From the NCBI RefSeq assembly GCF_000020945.1, contig NC_011295.1, positions 372,001-436,000 on the forward strand: 64,000 nucleotides of DNA, in the 5' to 3' direction. The stretch's first letter is position 1. Every line of letters begins with the position of its first letter. Source of the DNA: Coprothermobacter proteolyticus DSM 5265 (GTDB taxonomy: Bacteria; Coprothermobacterota; Coprothermobacteria; Coprothermobacterales; Coprothermobacteraceae). Positions 23,802 through 34,000 of this stretch are shown here, piece after piece. Position numbers and translations under genes: made by a program. Below the pieces are notes generated by a model. That model saw nothing but the letters and a program-made list of their open reading frames with translations, searched no databases and was not told the DNA's origin.

Positions 23802-24955
23802 GTGAGACATTTGATTAATTGTATAGTAGTAAGTGCAGGATTAGCTGGTGCGACTATAGCTGAACAACTTGCTAATAAATACTCCCAAAACGTGTTAGCA
23901 ATAGAGAGCAGATTTAACGTTGCTTGGCATTGCTACGATAAACTTGGCAAATCTGGGATACGCTTACACATGTACGGTCCTCACTTATTTCACACCGACA
24001 ATTCAAAAGTCTGGACCTATCTATCACATTTTACTGATTGGGACATGTACGAACATCGTGCACTTGTTGTCATTCACGGCGAAAAAGTTCCGGTACCATT
24101 CAACTTCGTTTCTCTTGAGGCTCTTTTCCCTCCAGCACTTGCTGAGCGCATAGAAAGTAAGTTATTAGACATATTTGGTTCTGATAGGAAGATCAACATT
24201 CTAGATTTGAGAAGCAAGCATGATGAAGATTTAGAACTATTGGCGAACTTTATTATAAAAATGTGTTTGAGCAGTACAGCTTGAAGCAGTGGGGTTTCAA
24301 ACCAGAACAAATGGATGCAGACGTGGTTGGGCGGATACCTGTTGTACTAAATTATGACTCAAGGTATTTTCAAGATCGGTACCAGGCTGTACCACGGGAG
24401 GGTTATACGCAGATGATTACGAACATGCTTTCCAACAAGAGAATAAAAGTTATGCTTGGCACTAATTTCATGGATATTGCTCACCTACAGGAAGGGAAAG
24501 TCTATATTATGGGGCAAGAGTTTAGGGGCAGCGTTTACTATACAGGTAAGGTGGATGAATTGGCCGGTTTCGTTTTTGGGCTTCTACCTTACAGAAGCTT
24601 TAAGTTGCAATTTGAGAGAATAAACGTTGAATATTTCCAGGATGTGGCTCAAGTAAATTATCCGAATCAGTACGACTTCACTAGGATTACTGAGTTCAAG
24701 CACATTCAACCAAGTGAAAGCAAGGATACTGTCATCCTTAAGGAGTATCCATTGGAACATGTGCACGGAGAGAACGATCCATTTTACCCAGTGTTTAACA
24801 AGGAAAGTCGCGGAAGATACGAAAAGTATGCCGAGTTTTTACAGCAATATAAACAAATAATACTGGTTGGTAGGCTAGCAGAGTACAAATATTATGATAT
24901 GGACGATGTTGTGGCACGCGCTCTCGATGTTGTGGAACAGGCAATGCAAGGGTAG
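23802..24955 (+). pseudogene. Frameshifted UDP-galactopyranose mutase
   Basis: Two overlapping frames (23802-24284 and 24263-24955) together make one UDP-galactopyranose mutase of normal length. The first carries the FAD-binding N-terminus, the second continues from FEQYSLKQWGFKPEQM to the end. The break lies near 24250-24265 at TTTATTATAAAAATG, where one base gained or lost shifts the frame. The N-terminus is also decayed: the FAD loop reads VVSAGLAGAT instead of the VVGAGLSGAV of the intact copy, and the GG/GT-CFD motif became AWHCYD. An intact homologue follows 200 bases later. A sequencing error could explain the frameshift but not the damaged FAD loop. Confidence 0.85.
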
Positions 24956-25155
24956 AGAAGGTAAGCCTGGTGAAATTTCCGAGAGAACTAGATACTAATC
25001 GGTTCCCGAAATGATAGACCAACTGCAAAAAGCCTTACTCGAACCTGCAGCAGACTCTTTTGGGTTACAATGGATTTAATAGGCTTGTAATTCCCATTTC
25101 GGGGACTGTTTTAATAATGGAGTATTTTTTAGGTTTTTTGGAGGTGAAGCTGTAG

Positions 25156-26295
25156 ATGTTCAAATACATTGTGGTGGGTGCAGGGTTGTCGGGGGCGGTG
25201 GTTGCTGAGCGCATTGCTTCACAGCTCAATGAGAAGGTTTTGGTGTTGGACCGCAAGCCACACATAGCTGGAACATGCTTTGATAGCAAAGATGAGAACG
25301 GCATATTGGTGCACAGGTATGGGGGCCATTTGTTCCGCACAGAAAACGAAGTGGTTTGGTCGTACCTTTCTCAGTTCACTGATTGGCACTACTACCAGCA
25401 CAGGGTTTTAGCTTGGGTAGACGGTAAAATGGTACCGCTGCCCTTTAACTTCAACTCCATGGACATGGTGTTTTCGGCTGAACTTGCCTCCAAATTAAAA
25501 GAAAAGTTGCTAAACGCTTACGGTTTAAATACAAAGGTGCATGTGACAAAGCTTATCCAGAGCGATGACGAGGATTTACGGTTTTTAGGTGAGTACGTTT
25601 ACGAAAAGGTGTTTATTCACTACACGCTGAAACAGTGGGGCAGAAGGCCTGAGGAAATGGAACCTGAAGCAACCATTAATGTGCCGGTGCTGGTAGGGAA
25701 GGATGACCGCTACTACACAGCGCGGTTTCAAGGAGTGCCAAGGCAGGGCTATACTCAGATGGTTCAGCAGATGCTGTCCCACAAGAATATAAAGCTTATG
25801 CTGAATACGGACTTTTTGGAACTTGCAGAGGTCAAGGCAGACGGTATTTACATAATGGGAAAGAAATACGACGGCACCATAATTTACACAGGCTCTCTTG
25901 ATGAGCTATTTGGCTACAGGTTTGGACGGCTTCCTTTTAGAAGCTTGGACTTTTGCTTTGAAACCCATGATGTGGAGTACTACCAAGGAGCTGCCACGGT
26001 GCACTACCCCAACAACTACGATTTCACACGCATCATTGAATTCAAGCACATTCACCCTGTGGATGTAAAACGCACTACCATTTGTTTTGAGTACCCCAAG
26101 GAATACACAACCGAGAATGACGAACGCTACTACCCAGTGCTAACAAAAGAAAGCAAAGCGACTTGGCTTAAGTATGCTGATTTAGCCAGAGAATACCATG
26201 TGATTCCCTTAGGCAGAGTAGGGGAATTCAAGTACTACAACATGAGCGAAGCGGTTGAGAGTGCGCTCCGAGCGTTCAATGACATAGCAAAGTAA
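25156..26295 (+). CDS. glf: UDP-galactopyranose mutase
   Basis: A 379-residue flavoenzyme of normal length that interconverts UDP-galactopyranose and UDP-galactofuranose. FAD loop FKYIVVGAGLSGAVVAER; HIAGTCFD and YGGHLFRTENEVVW near the substrate site; YTLKQWGRRPEEM; RYYTARFQGVPRQGYTQM; and C-terminal RVGEFKYYNMSEAVESAL. Galactofuranose would be used in the surface glycan made by this region. GGAGGTGAAGCTGTAG precedes ATG 25156. The 3' end overlaps the convergent ndk by 20 bases. A broken homologue lies just upstream; the two differ enough that they are not a fresh duplication. Confidence 0.95.
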   Translation: MFKYIVVGAGLSGAVVAERIASQLNEKVLVLDRKPHIAGTCFDSKDENGILVHRYGGHLFRTENEVVWSYLSQFTDWHYYQHRVLAWVDGKMVPLPFNFNSMDMVFSAELASKLKEKLLNAYGLNTKVHVTKLIQSDDEDLRFLGEYVYEKVFIHYTLKQWGRRPEEMEPEATINVPVLVGKDDRYYTARFQGVPRQGYTQMVQQMLSHKNIKLMLNTDFLELAEVKADGIYIMGKKYDGTIIYTGSLDELFGYRFGRLPFRSLDFCFETHDVEYYQGAATVHYPNNYDFTRIIEFKHIHPVDVKRTTICFEYPKEYTTENDERYYPVLTKESKATWLKYADLAREYHVIPLGRVGEFKYYNMSEAVESALRAFNDIAK

Positions 26296-26728
26296 AAGAC
26301 GTTTTATTACCATTCAAAAATTTCGTCGTCTTGAAGAACAGGCTTATTTCACGCTCGGCAGATTCTAAAGAATCTGAGCAGTGCACTGTGTTCATGGGCA
26401 TGGGAAGACCGTAGCGTCCACGGATGCTCCCTGGGTCTGCCTGTAGTGGGTCTGTTGCACCAGCCAGCTGCCTACCCACTCTGACAGCGTCATCTCCTGA
26501 CCAAACAGTTATGAAAATGGGGCCGCTGGACATGTAGTTAACCAAACGCTCGAAGAAATCCTTACCTTTGTGCTCAGCGTAAAACTCTTCCCAGAATTCT
26601 CTTGAGTACCAGCCCAGCTTTGCACCAACCATTTTAAGTCCGCGGTCTTGGAAAAGGGTGGTTATCTCGCCGATTATGTTTCTACGCACCGCATCAGGTT
26701 TGTAAATAACTAATGTTTTTTCCGCCAT
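26276..26728 (-). CDS. ndk: Nucleoside diphosphate kinase
   Basis: A 150-residue NDP kinase, which balances nucleoside triphosphates by transferring the gamma-phosphate through a histidine. N-terminus EKTLVIYKPDAVRRNIIGEI, the SGPIFITVWSGDDAV segment, DPGSIRGRYG and the active-site NTVHCSDSLESAEREI are all present. The C-terminus (FLNGNKTSFTLLCH) differs from the usual end and comes from reading into the glf 3' end on the other strand. ATG 26728 starts the conserved protein; the longer frame from 26773 adds unrelated residues. TATAAT lies six bases upstream with no ribosome site, so the mRNA may be leaderless. Confidence 0.95.
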   Translation of the reverse strand: MAEKTLVIYKPDAVRRNIIGEITTLFQDRGLKMVGAKLGWYSREFWEEFYAEHKGKDFFERLVNYMSSGPIFITVWSGDDAVRVGRQLAGATDPLQADPGSIRGRYGLPMPMNTVHCSDSLESAEREISLFFKTTKFLNGNKTSFTLLCH

Positions 26729-26734
26729 GAAAAT

Positions 26735-26740
26735 ATTATA
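26735..26740 (-). promoter_or_regulatory. Extended -10 box of ndk (leaderless type)
   Basis: On the minus strand TATAAT preceded by TGC (extended -10) ends six bases before ATG 26728. No -35 match or Shine-Dalgarno sequence is seen. Confidence 0.55.
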
Positions 26741-26871
26741 GCATCGACCTGCGTTCCGTTCTGCTATGAGCAATGATGAGTGTTAACATTAACTTGTAAG
26801 CATGGAAATGCACACTTTTTTGATGAAGCTGCGGCTAAAAAGCGCAGGAACAATAGGAGGTCATCAGGGGC

Positions 26872-28587
26872 ATGACTAACCAAGAAGTGGCTAATCTGCT
26901 TAGGCAGATTGCCAAGATACTGGAAATAAAGGGGGACAGCACCTTTAGGATAAGGGCTTATGAGGAAGCGGCTACAAGAGTGGAAAACCTTGCTGAGCCC
27001 ATTGAGGATATTTGGAAGCGTGGTGAGCTTACCAATGTTCCAGGTATTGGAGAAAGCATAGCTGCGAAAATTGAAGAATACCTAAAGACGGGGAAAAGTT
27101 CTTACTTGGAGGAAATATCCAAAGATATCCCTAAGGGGCTTTTCGAGATGATGGAAGTGCCAGGCATTGGGCCGCGTTTGGCTTGGCGCCTTTACACGGA
27201 GGCTGGTATTCAAAGCATTGAGGAGTTGGAAAGGGCTTTGGTGGAGCATAAACTTCAAGGGCTGCGTGGCTTTGGCGCAAAAATGGAAAAGAAGCTCTTA
27301 GATGGGATACAGATGTACAGGCAGCTGAGCGGTAGAATACCGCTGTACTTGGCTCTGCCCATTGTTCATAACGTGATTACATATCTCAAAGGTCATGCTA
27401 AGTTCGTGGACATCGCACCAGCAGGCAGTTTAAGAAGGGGCAGAGCGGATATTGGGGATTGTGACGTGCTAGTGGCAACTGATGACCCCATTCCTGTGAT
27501 GGAGGCTTTTGTGAAGATGCCCGGTGTTGCTCAGGTGCTCGCCAAAGGTGATACCAAGGCTTCTGTTTTTACTGGTGGTTTGCAGGTGGATTTAAGAGCA
27601 GTGCCAGTGGAGTCGTGGGGCGCAGCTTTGCAGTACTTCACGGGTTCTAAGGCGCACAACATAAAACTGCGAGAGCTTGCCATAAAGAAAGGTTACAAGC
27701 TCAACGAATACGGGCTCTTTAAGATGGACACCGATGAAAAGGTAGCAGGGCGCACTGAGGAAGAAATTTACAATGCCTTAGGCTTGCCTTGGATTCCGCC
27801 TACTATGAGGGAAGATAGAGGGGAAATTGAACTTGCCATGACAGGCAAACTGCCGCGTTTAGTGGAGATGAAGGATATAAAAGGTGATTTACACGTGCAC
27901 AGTACTTTTTCCGATGGTACCGACACGGTGGAAACCATGGCAAGGAAGGCAAAGGAAATGGGATATGAATGGCTGGTTATTAGCGACCACGCCACTGGCT
28001 TAGGGGTTGTTGGCGGCTTAAAACCCGAAGACCTACCCGATTACATAGCAGCCATTAAAGAGGCAGAAAAAAAGGTGGGCATAAGAATCTTTGTGGGCTT
28101 GGAAGGGAACATAAAGGCAGATGGTACTTTCCTCTTCACGGATGACAGGGTGGAGGTGCTCATTGCCGCTATACACACGGCTCTAAATCAAGAGAAAGAA
28201 AAAATACTGGATCGCTACGAGAAGACCTTTAAGGAAGCTAAACCGCACATTGTGGCGCATCCCACAGGCAGAATACTTGGCAGACGTGGTGGTTTAAATG
28301 TAACTTCCTCTGAGGTGCTGCAGCTCTGCAATAAATATGACGTGGTACCTGAACTCAACTGCACGCCCATGCGCTTGGACATCGATGATGTGGGTGTGCT
28401 CACTGCGGTAACCCAGTACCACATGCCTGTTGCCTTGGGCACTGACTCTCACGATGCAGAGGAACTAGTCAACATGGAACTTGGAGTGATTCAAGCTCAG
28501 CGCGGCTGGGCAGATCCTGATCATGTGATAAACACATGGAGTGCTGAAAAGGTGGAGGAGTGGCTGCGTAGTGGACATAAGCAATGA
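26872..28587 (+). CDS. polX: Family X DNA polymerase with PHP domain (PolX)
   Basis: A 571-residue repair polymerase with three parts. Helix-hairpin-helix region (about 1-150): NVPGIGESIAAKIEEYL and VPGIGPRLAWRL. Pol X palm (about 150-315): GSLRRGRADIGDCDVLV with the paired aspartates and QVDLRAVP for the third. PHP domain (about 335-571): DLHVHSTFSDGTD, ISDHATG, FVGLEGNI, AHPTGRILG and ALGTDSHD, giving an apparently complete metal site, so 3'-5' exonuclease or phosphoesterase activity is likely. In Bacillus PolX acts in base-excision gap filling. AATAGGAGGTCATC precedes ATG 26872. Confidence 0.96.
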   Translation: MTNQEVANLLRQIAKILEIKGDSTFRIRAYEEAATRVENLAEPIEDIWKRGELTNVPGIGESIAAKIEEYLKTGKSSYLEEISKDIPKGLFEMMEVPGIGPRLAWRLYTEAGIQSIEELERALVEHKLQGLRGFGAKMEKKLLDGIQMYRQLSGRIPLYLALPIVHNVITYLKGHAKFVDIAPAGSLRRGRADIGDCDVLVATDDPIPVMEAFVKMPGVAQVLAKGDTKASVFTGGLQVDLRAVPVESWGAALQYFTGSKAHNIKLRELAIKKGYKLNEYGLFKMDTDEKVAGRTEEEIYNALGLPWIPPTMREDRGEIELAMTGKLPRLVEMKDIKGDLHVHSTFSDGTDTVETMARKAKEMGYEWLVISDHATGLGVVGGLKPEDLPDYIAAIKEAEKKVGIRIFVGLEGNIKADGTFLFTDDRVEVLIAAIHTALNQEKEKILDRYEKTFKEAKPHIVAHPTGRILGRRGGLNVTSSEVLQLCNKYDVVPELNCTPMRLDIDDVGVLTAVTQYHMPVALGTDSHDAEELVNMELGVIQAQRGWADPDHVINTWSAEKVEEWLRSGHKQ

Positions 28588-28659
28588 ACTGTTTCACAAT
28601 TATTTAAATAGCATTAACTTTTTGGGGTGCTATAAATAAGTTTAGAGGTGAGATTTGGC

Positions 28660-29406
28660 ATGTATAAAGTTGTCATGATAAGGCACGGGGAAAGCGAATG
28701 GAATAAGCTGAATTTGTTCACTGGTTGGACTGATGTGGACCTTTCTGATAGAGGTGTAGAAGAAGCCATTTGGGCTGGTAAGAAACTAAAAGAAGAAGGT
28801 TACACCTTTGATGTTGCATTTACTTCCGTACTGAAACGTGCCATTAAAACGTTGAATTTGGTGCTTGAACAGATGAATCTGGATTGGATCCCTGTGTACA
28901 AGCATTGGAGACTGAATGAGCGCCATTATGGTGCTCTGCAGGGCTTGAATAAAGCAGAAATGACCGAAAGATATGGTGAGCAGCAGGTACTCCTGTGGAG
29001 GCGTTCTTATGATGTACCACCGCCACCACTGGAAAAGACAGACCCAAGGTGGCCTGGCAATGATCCACGTTATGCGCTTGTTCCTGAAGACGAACTACCA
29101 CTTTGCGAGTCTTTGAAGGATACCGAAGCGCGTGTGGTCCCTTATTGGGCTGACATGATCGTACCTGCCATAAAAGAGGGCAAAAAGGTACTCATTTCCG
29201 CTCACGGTAACAGTATGCGTGCCATTGTGAAGTATTTGGATAAGATGAGCGGTGAAGAAATTGCGAAGACGAATATTCCCACGGGTATTCCGCTGGTTTA
29301 CGAGCTTGATGAGTCTATGAGGCCCATCAGGCACTACTACTTGGCTGATGAGGACTTCTTAAAAGCCAAGGAGCAAGAAGTAGCTAACCAGATTTACAAG
29401 AAATAG
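28660..29406 (+). CDS. gpmA: 2,3-bisphosphoglycerate-dependent phosphoglycerate mutase
   Basis: A 248-residue dPGM of normal length, converting 3-phosphoglycerate and 2-phosphoglycerate in glycolysis. Active site [22 protein letters not shown] (phospho-histidine), then [27 protein letters not shown] and [15 protein letters not shown] (second histidine). ATG 28660 follows AGAGGTGAGATTTGGC; a GTG at 28648 in the same frame is less likely. An extended -10 (TGC-TATAAA, 28631-28636) lies upstream. It appears monocistronic, ended by the hairpin at 29445-29490. Confidence 0.96.
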   Translation: MYKVVMIRHGESEWNKLNLFTGWTDVDLSDRGVEEAIWAGKKLKEEGYTFDVAFTSVLKRAIKTLNLVLEQMNLDWIPVYKHWRLNERHYGALQGLNKAEMTERYGEQQVLLWRRSYDVPPPPLEKTDPRWPGNDPRYALVPEDELPLCESLKDTEARVVPYWADMIVPAIKEGKKVLISAHGNSMRAIVKYLDKMSGEEIAKTNIPTGIPLVYELDESMRPIRHYYLADEDFLKAKEQEVANQIYKK

Positions 29407-29444
29407 CAAATTAACCAACTCCTCCTCCCATAAATGTGAAAAGT

Positions 29445-29490
29445 ATGGGCTTCCCAAGAAAACAGTTCCTGCGAAGCCCATTTGTGTTGT
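29445..29490 (+). terminator. Terminator between gpmA and the C39 peptidase gene
   Basis: ATGGGCTTC (29445-29453) pairs with GAAGCCCAT (29473-29481), followed by TTGTGTTGT. The stem is perfect over nine bases; the T-rich tail is interrupted, so strength is moderate. Confidence 0.6.
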
Positions 29491-29503
29491 GCGTGTGAGC
29501 GCT

Positions 29504-31006
29504 TTATTGTTTTTGATATGTGATGGTAATTACTTTTGCCGAGTCATTCCACGTTACGGCAGCACCCAAGGTTTCTACTACAAAGCGCAAAGGAACCATG
29601 GTGCGGCTGTTTACGATGATGGGCACCACGTTAGTGCTGCCAAGGTCAATGGGTTTTTTAACACCATTCACCATGGCGTAGTTTTTACCAATCCAAAGCT
29701 CCACAGTGGTAGCACTTTTAGTTCCTTCCATGGTTATGGTAACTTTTTGTTTTTCTTTGTCCCAAACAGTGCTTCCTCCGAGCGCTTTAACCACATGACT
29801 TATGGGCAAAAGCGTTCTACCACTTTTTATGATGGGCGGCATGTCCATGAAACTCGGCACACCGTTGATTAGGTACTTATCATTCATAATTTGAAGCTCT
29901 AAGGTAGTAGCTGTAGTTTGTTTTGCACCCTCTATGAAAGGTCCGTTGAACTGCAAGAGCGCTTGGCTTTGTCCCCAAACACCTGAATCGGGCGGAAACC
30001 AAACTGTGTAGCGGGGCGTAGTAACAACGAAGTAGTAGTTATGGTTCCCTGCTTCTAAGGTAGTTTTGTACTGGTATGTGCCAGTGTAAGTAGTACCTTC
30101 CACAGGCTGCATTTTATGTGGTTTGCCATCGATATAAACCATGACTGTGGGTGTGACCTTTTCTGGCACCACCAGAGGCAGCTGATATGTGTACAAGGTG
30201 GAAGGTGCAGCAGCGCTGCTCCTTAAGGGCTTTACGTAGCTCTTAGCTGCGCCCATTCCTGGCGAGTAGGGCACTCTTGCTGTAAAACCGTTAGCTGGCG
30301 CTGTAAGAATAAGCCCGCGGTACATTTGGGAAACCATGAGCTCCTCGTAGGTGTAGGTTTTACGGCCATTCCATGGGTCATTTACCAAATACTTGAACTG
30401 CTCGCCAGTATTATCGTAGCCATAGATGACTACGTAGTGTCCCCCTATGATTTCAGTGTTTGCCATGAGGGGCCTACCAGCGGCTATCTCCTGCATTACA
30501 AGTTTTTTGGCATAGCTTTCTGAAGGCTGCCTTATAAACTGCGCGGAAATGTCATGAGCATTCAAGAACGGTATGACATCAGCTATGGTTTTGTCGGTGC
30601 CGTTACGCCAAATGAAGCCCCAAGCTCCCCAGCCTTGCAGCCCTGGCCGGTGCTCTTGATTAGCAAAGTACTTCCACATTACATCATGGTAGGGTGATTT
30701 GTAGCGGTATGCTCGCGTCATGTACCAACCGTAGTCTGTGGGATTCCCGTCTGCGCCAGTTATAGTAAAAGGTGCAATTCTTCCATAATAGGCAAATAGC
30801 ATGGCAGCAGAAGTTATGCCGCATGCTCGAGAAGGGCTAAACCCAATGGGTATGTTGTAGTGCTGGCTCATGTAAGGAACATTTAGCTGCGCTTTAGCTG
30901 GCAAGGTAGCTGCAGCTACTAAGGGAGGGGGCGTCAAAAGGACCAAGCACATTAGAAGTGCAAGAGTACACGCAGACGCGGTTAGCCTGACAATGCGTTT
31001 TGTCAT
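29504..31006 (-). CDS. Secreted C39-like cysteine peptidase with copper-amine-oxidase-N type C-terminal domain
   Basis: A 500-residue exported protein. The signal peptide spans about residues 1-33 (KRIVRLTASACTLALLMCLVLL, then VAAA). A C39_2-type papain-like domain (about 40-245) has QxxCG-like RACGITSAAMLFAYYG (catalytic cysteine), GGHYVVIYGYD (histidine) and VNDPWNG (Asp/Asn). A beta-rich middle (about 285-345) resembles an Ig or sugar-binding fold. The C-terminus (about 375-500) is a Cu_amine_oxidN1-type module with PPIIKSGRTLLPISHVVKALGG and SRTMVPLRFVVETLGA, also found in the upstream gene. The two genes are 24 bases apart, an operon for extracellular proteins. The substrate is unknown. 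Confidence 0.87.
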   Translation of the reverse strand: MTKRIVRLTASACTLALLMCLVLLTPPPLVAAATLPAKAQLNVPYMSQHYNIPIGFSPSRACGITSAAMLFAYYGRIAPFTITGADGNPTDYGWYMTRAYRYKSPYHDVMWKYFANQEHRPGLQGWGAWGFIWRNGTDKTIADVIPFLNAHDISAQFIRQPSESYAKKLVMQEIAAGRPLMANTEIIGGHYVVIYGYDNTGEQFKYLVNDPWNGRKTYTYEELMVSQMYRGLILTAPANGFTARVPYSPGMGAAKSYVKPLRSSAAAPSTLYTYQLPLVVPEKVTPTVMVYIDGKPHKMQPVEGTTYTGTYQYKTTLEAGNHNYYFVVTTPRYTVWFPPDSGVWGQSQALLQFNGPFIEGAKQTTATTLELQIMNDKYLINGVPSFMDMPPIIKSGRTLLPISHVVKALGGSTVWDKEKQKVTITMEGTKSATTVELWIGKNYAMVNGVKKPIDLGSTNVVPIIVNSRTMVPLRFVVETLGAAVTWNDSAKVITITYQKQ

Positions 31007-31030
31007 CTTTGCAAATGCACCTTTCTCTAT

Positions 31031-34000
31031 TTACTTCTTGTAAAACATGAACAGTGTTTGCGTCATGGAGTCCCAGACGAAACCAATATTCATGGATCTT
31101 GCAACAAAATCTGCAGGTAGAAGCGGTCGCTGGTTAACTACCATGGATGCTACTTGGGAGTTCGAGGAATCTAAAGAGGTTCTTGCTCCATTAACGACGG
31201 CGTAATTAGTACCAACAGTGTGAGTTAGTGACCTAGATCCTAATCTTATCGTGAGTGTTCTGCTTGCAGAGTTCCACGTAAAGCTACCTCCAAAATGTTC
31301 AATAACGGGCTGAGGATCAAAGAAAACTTTATTGTTTTTCATCATGGGCGGTATTCTGCTGTTCAACATGTTTGAATTTGCCAAGTATTCTGAGTTGCCC
31401 AATCGAAACAAAGCTGTTTTGTATGGCCCGTAAATAACGACGATATGTTTAGTTTTGTCGAACCAACCCACTTCAGCTCCGAGTTTCTCTGCAACAAACC
31501 TTAACGGAACCATGGTTCGTGAATTTACAATTTCTGGGACGACTTGTGGATTGTTGGGGTCAATGGCTTGTTCTTTTCCATTAACTCGAGCTTTGTTCTT
31601 GCCTATCCAGAGTTCGATCATGTCTGAACCCAGTTGAACGACGACTCGACGATCCTGCGGATACCAGGCTACTGAACCTCCCATGGCTTCTACAATGAAA
31701 CGTATGGGGAGCAAAGTACGTCCACCTTTGATTATGGGTTGAGAGTCAAGGTACTTAGGTTGCTCACCCACGTAATATTTTGTGGTTCCTACTCTTAATG
31801 TTATTACCACGTTTTTCTTTGATGTGGTAGGGTTTGTAACGGTTATTGTTACAACAGCTGTGGCTTTTCCTCCTTTACCATCTTGTACTGTGTACGTAAA
31901 GCTGTCTGTTCCATAGAATCCTTTGTTTGGGGTGTAGGTAACCGAGTTGTCCGTATTGACGCGGGCTGAACCGTTCTTCGGTTTCAAAGTTATTTCTACT
32001 GTCAAAGCGTCACCGTCAGGGTCCTTATCGTTGGCTAAAACGTTTATTTTTACAGCTGTATTGATTCTTGTGTATGCCGTATCGTTGTTGGCTGTGGGTG
32101 CAGAGTTTGGTGCAATTACTTGAACTGTCACTGTACCAACGGATTTTCCTCCCTTTCCATCAATGACAGTGTAAGTGAAAGTGTCAGTACCACTAAAGTC
32201 TTTGTTAGGAGTGTAGGTAACTGTCCTATCAGAATTGATCGTTACTTTTCCATTCTGAGGCTGTGTTACCGAACCAATGTTTAGACGGTCCCCATCAGTG
32301 TCATAGTCGTTTGCCAAGACATAAATCTTGATGGCGTTGTTCTTACCAGTGGTTGCCGTGTCGTTCTTGGCAACGGGATTGCGGTTTACCTCTTGTTGCA
32401 CTCCTCTAACGGTAACCGTGACCCGGGCTTGGCTTGTTAGGCCCTCTGCGTTTACCACCGTATAGGTGAAAGTATCTGTTCCAAACCAGTTGTTCTCCGG
32501 ACTATAACGTATGATACCTTCTTCAGCTAATATGACAATGGTTCCATGGGATGGTTTACTTGCACCATAAATGGTCAGATGTAATCCATTAGGATCTGTG
32601 TCATTTGCTAAAACTCTGATATCCACGGGAATGTTTTGATCAGTTGCTGCAGAATCATCTGAGGCGACAGGAGGAAGTACCTTTGTTTCTTCTATAACAG
32701 TAATAGTTACTACGCCAACACTTTTACCCCCTTGACCATCGCTTATGGTATAAAGGAAGCTATCCTCTCCTGCCCAGTCCAGCGGCGGTACGTACTCAAT
32801 ATTATTGTCAGCATCGATGATGGCAGATCCGTAACGCGGCGAACCTACTTCTTCTACCACTAGTTGATCGCCGTCTGGATCGTAATCATTGTCCAAGACT
32901 GGTACCGTAATTGGAGTGTTTTTCGGTGTGCTAACCCGATCATTCACTGCCACAGGAGAATGATTTTGCTCTGTTACTTCTATGTAAACGGTGCCAATAG
33001 CAGTATGACCGTTACCATCTGAGATGATGTAGATGAAGGAGTCAAAACCAATCCAGTCGCTTTTAGGAGTATAGAGAACACGGCCGTCTCCTAGATCTTG
33101 TGCAGTTCCGTTAGCGGGTTGGAAAAACCCATTAAGTAAGATGTGGTCTCCATCTGGATCGTAGTCGTTAGAAAGCGGACTGATTACGACCTCTGTGTTT
33201 CTTGTTGTAACAACTTGATCTTTAATTGCTACTGGTGGGTCCTGCACCGGCAAGACCTGGACTAGAACTGTGGCAGTTTCGTGGCGGCCCATGCTATCGA
33301 TTAATCTGTAAGAGAACTCGTCTATGCCATACCAATTTGTGGTGGGCGTGTAGGAAATGCGCTGATCTTCTAGAAAACTGATGATGCCATGTTGCGGTGG
33401 TTCAACAACGCTAATGCTTATTTGTTGACCTTCAGCCAAAATGTCATTTTGAAGCGGGTTCACCACAGTGGTGGTTTCTTCCATGGTTTTGAAAGCATCT
33501 GCAACAGCTGCGAACATGTTTCCTTCGCTACTGACGTAAATGGTCACTGTGGACATGCTGGTGGCACCCATTGTGTCCCGTACGGTATATGTGAATGAGT
33601 CAGTGCCCTTATACCAGGGGTAGGGTGTATATGACACTGTTGTGGGTGTCAAAAGTTGGACATAGCCGTTATTGGGTTGACTGATTTCTATTATGTAGAA
33701 ATCGTCATTTTCAGGATCTAGGTCATTCGCTGTGGGGCTAAAAACTACTTCCTGACCGATACGAGTCAGTATTTTGTCTTCCATGGCTACTGGAGGATTG
33801 TTCTCAATCACCACCACAGTAACTTCGCCATAACCTGCCTCTCCAGTGGATTTAACCACTGTGTAGGTAAACTTGTCAGTACCTATCCAATCTTGTTCGG
33901 GGGTATAGGTAATACTAAAATCGCTGTTAATGGCGACAGTTCCATGGGACGGTGTGGAAACGCTGGCCAACCACAGCATACCGCCTTCCAAGTCACTATC

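Noticed and set aside
24956-25155. Possible small gene or RNA between the two mutase genes
   Set aside because: No open frame with a start signal and no stable hairpin with a T-run; only scattered AT-rich promoter-like strings.
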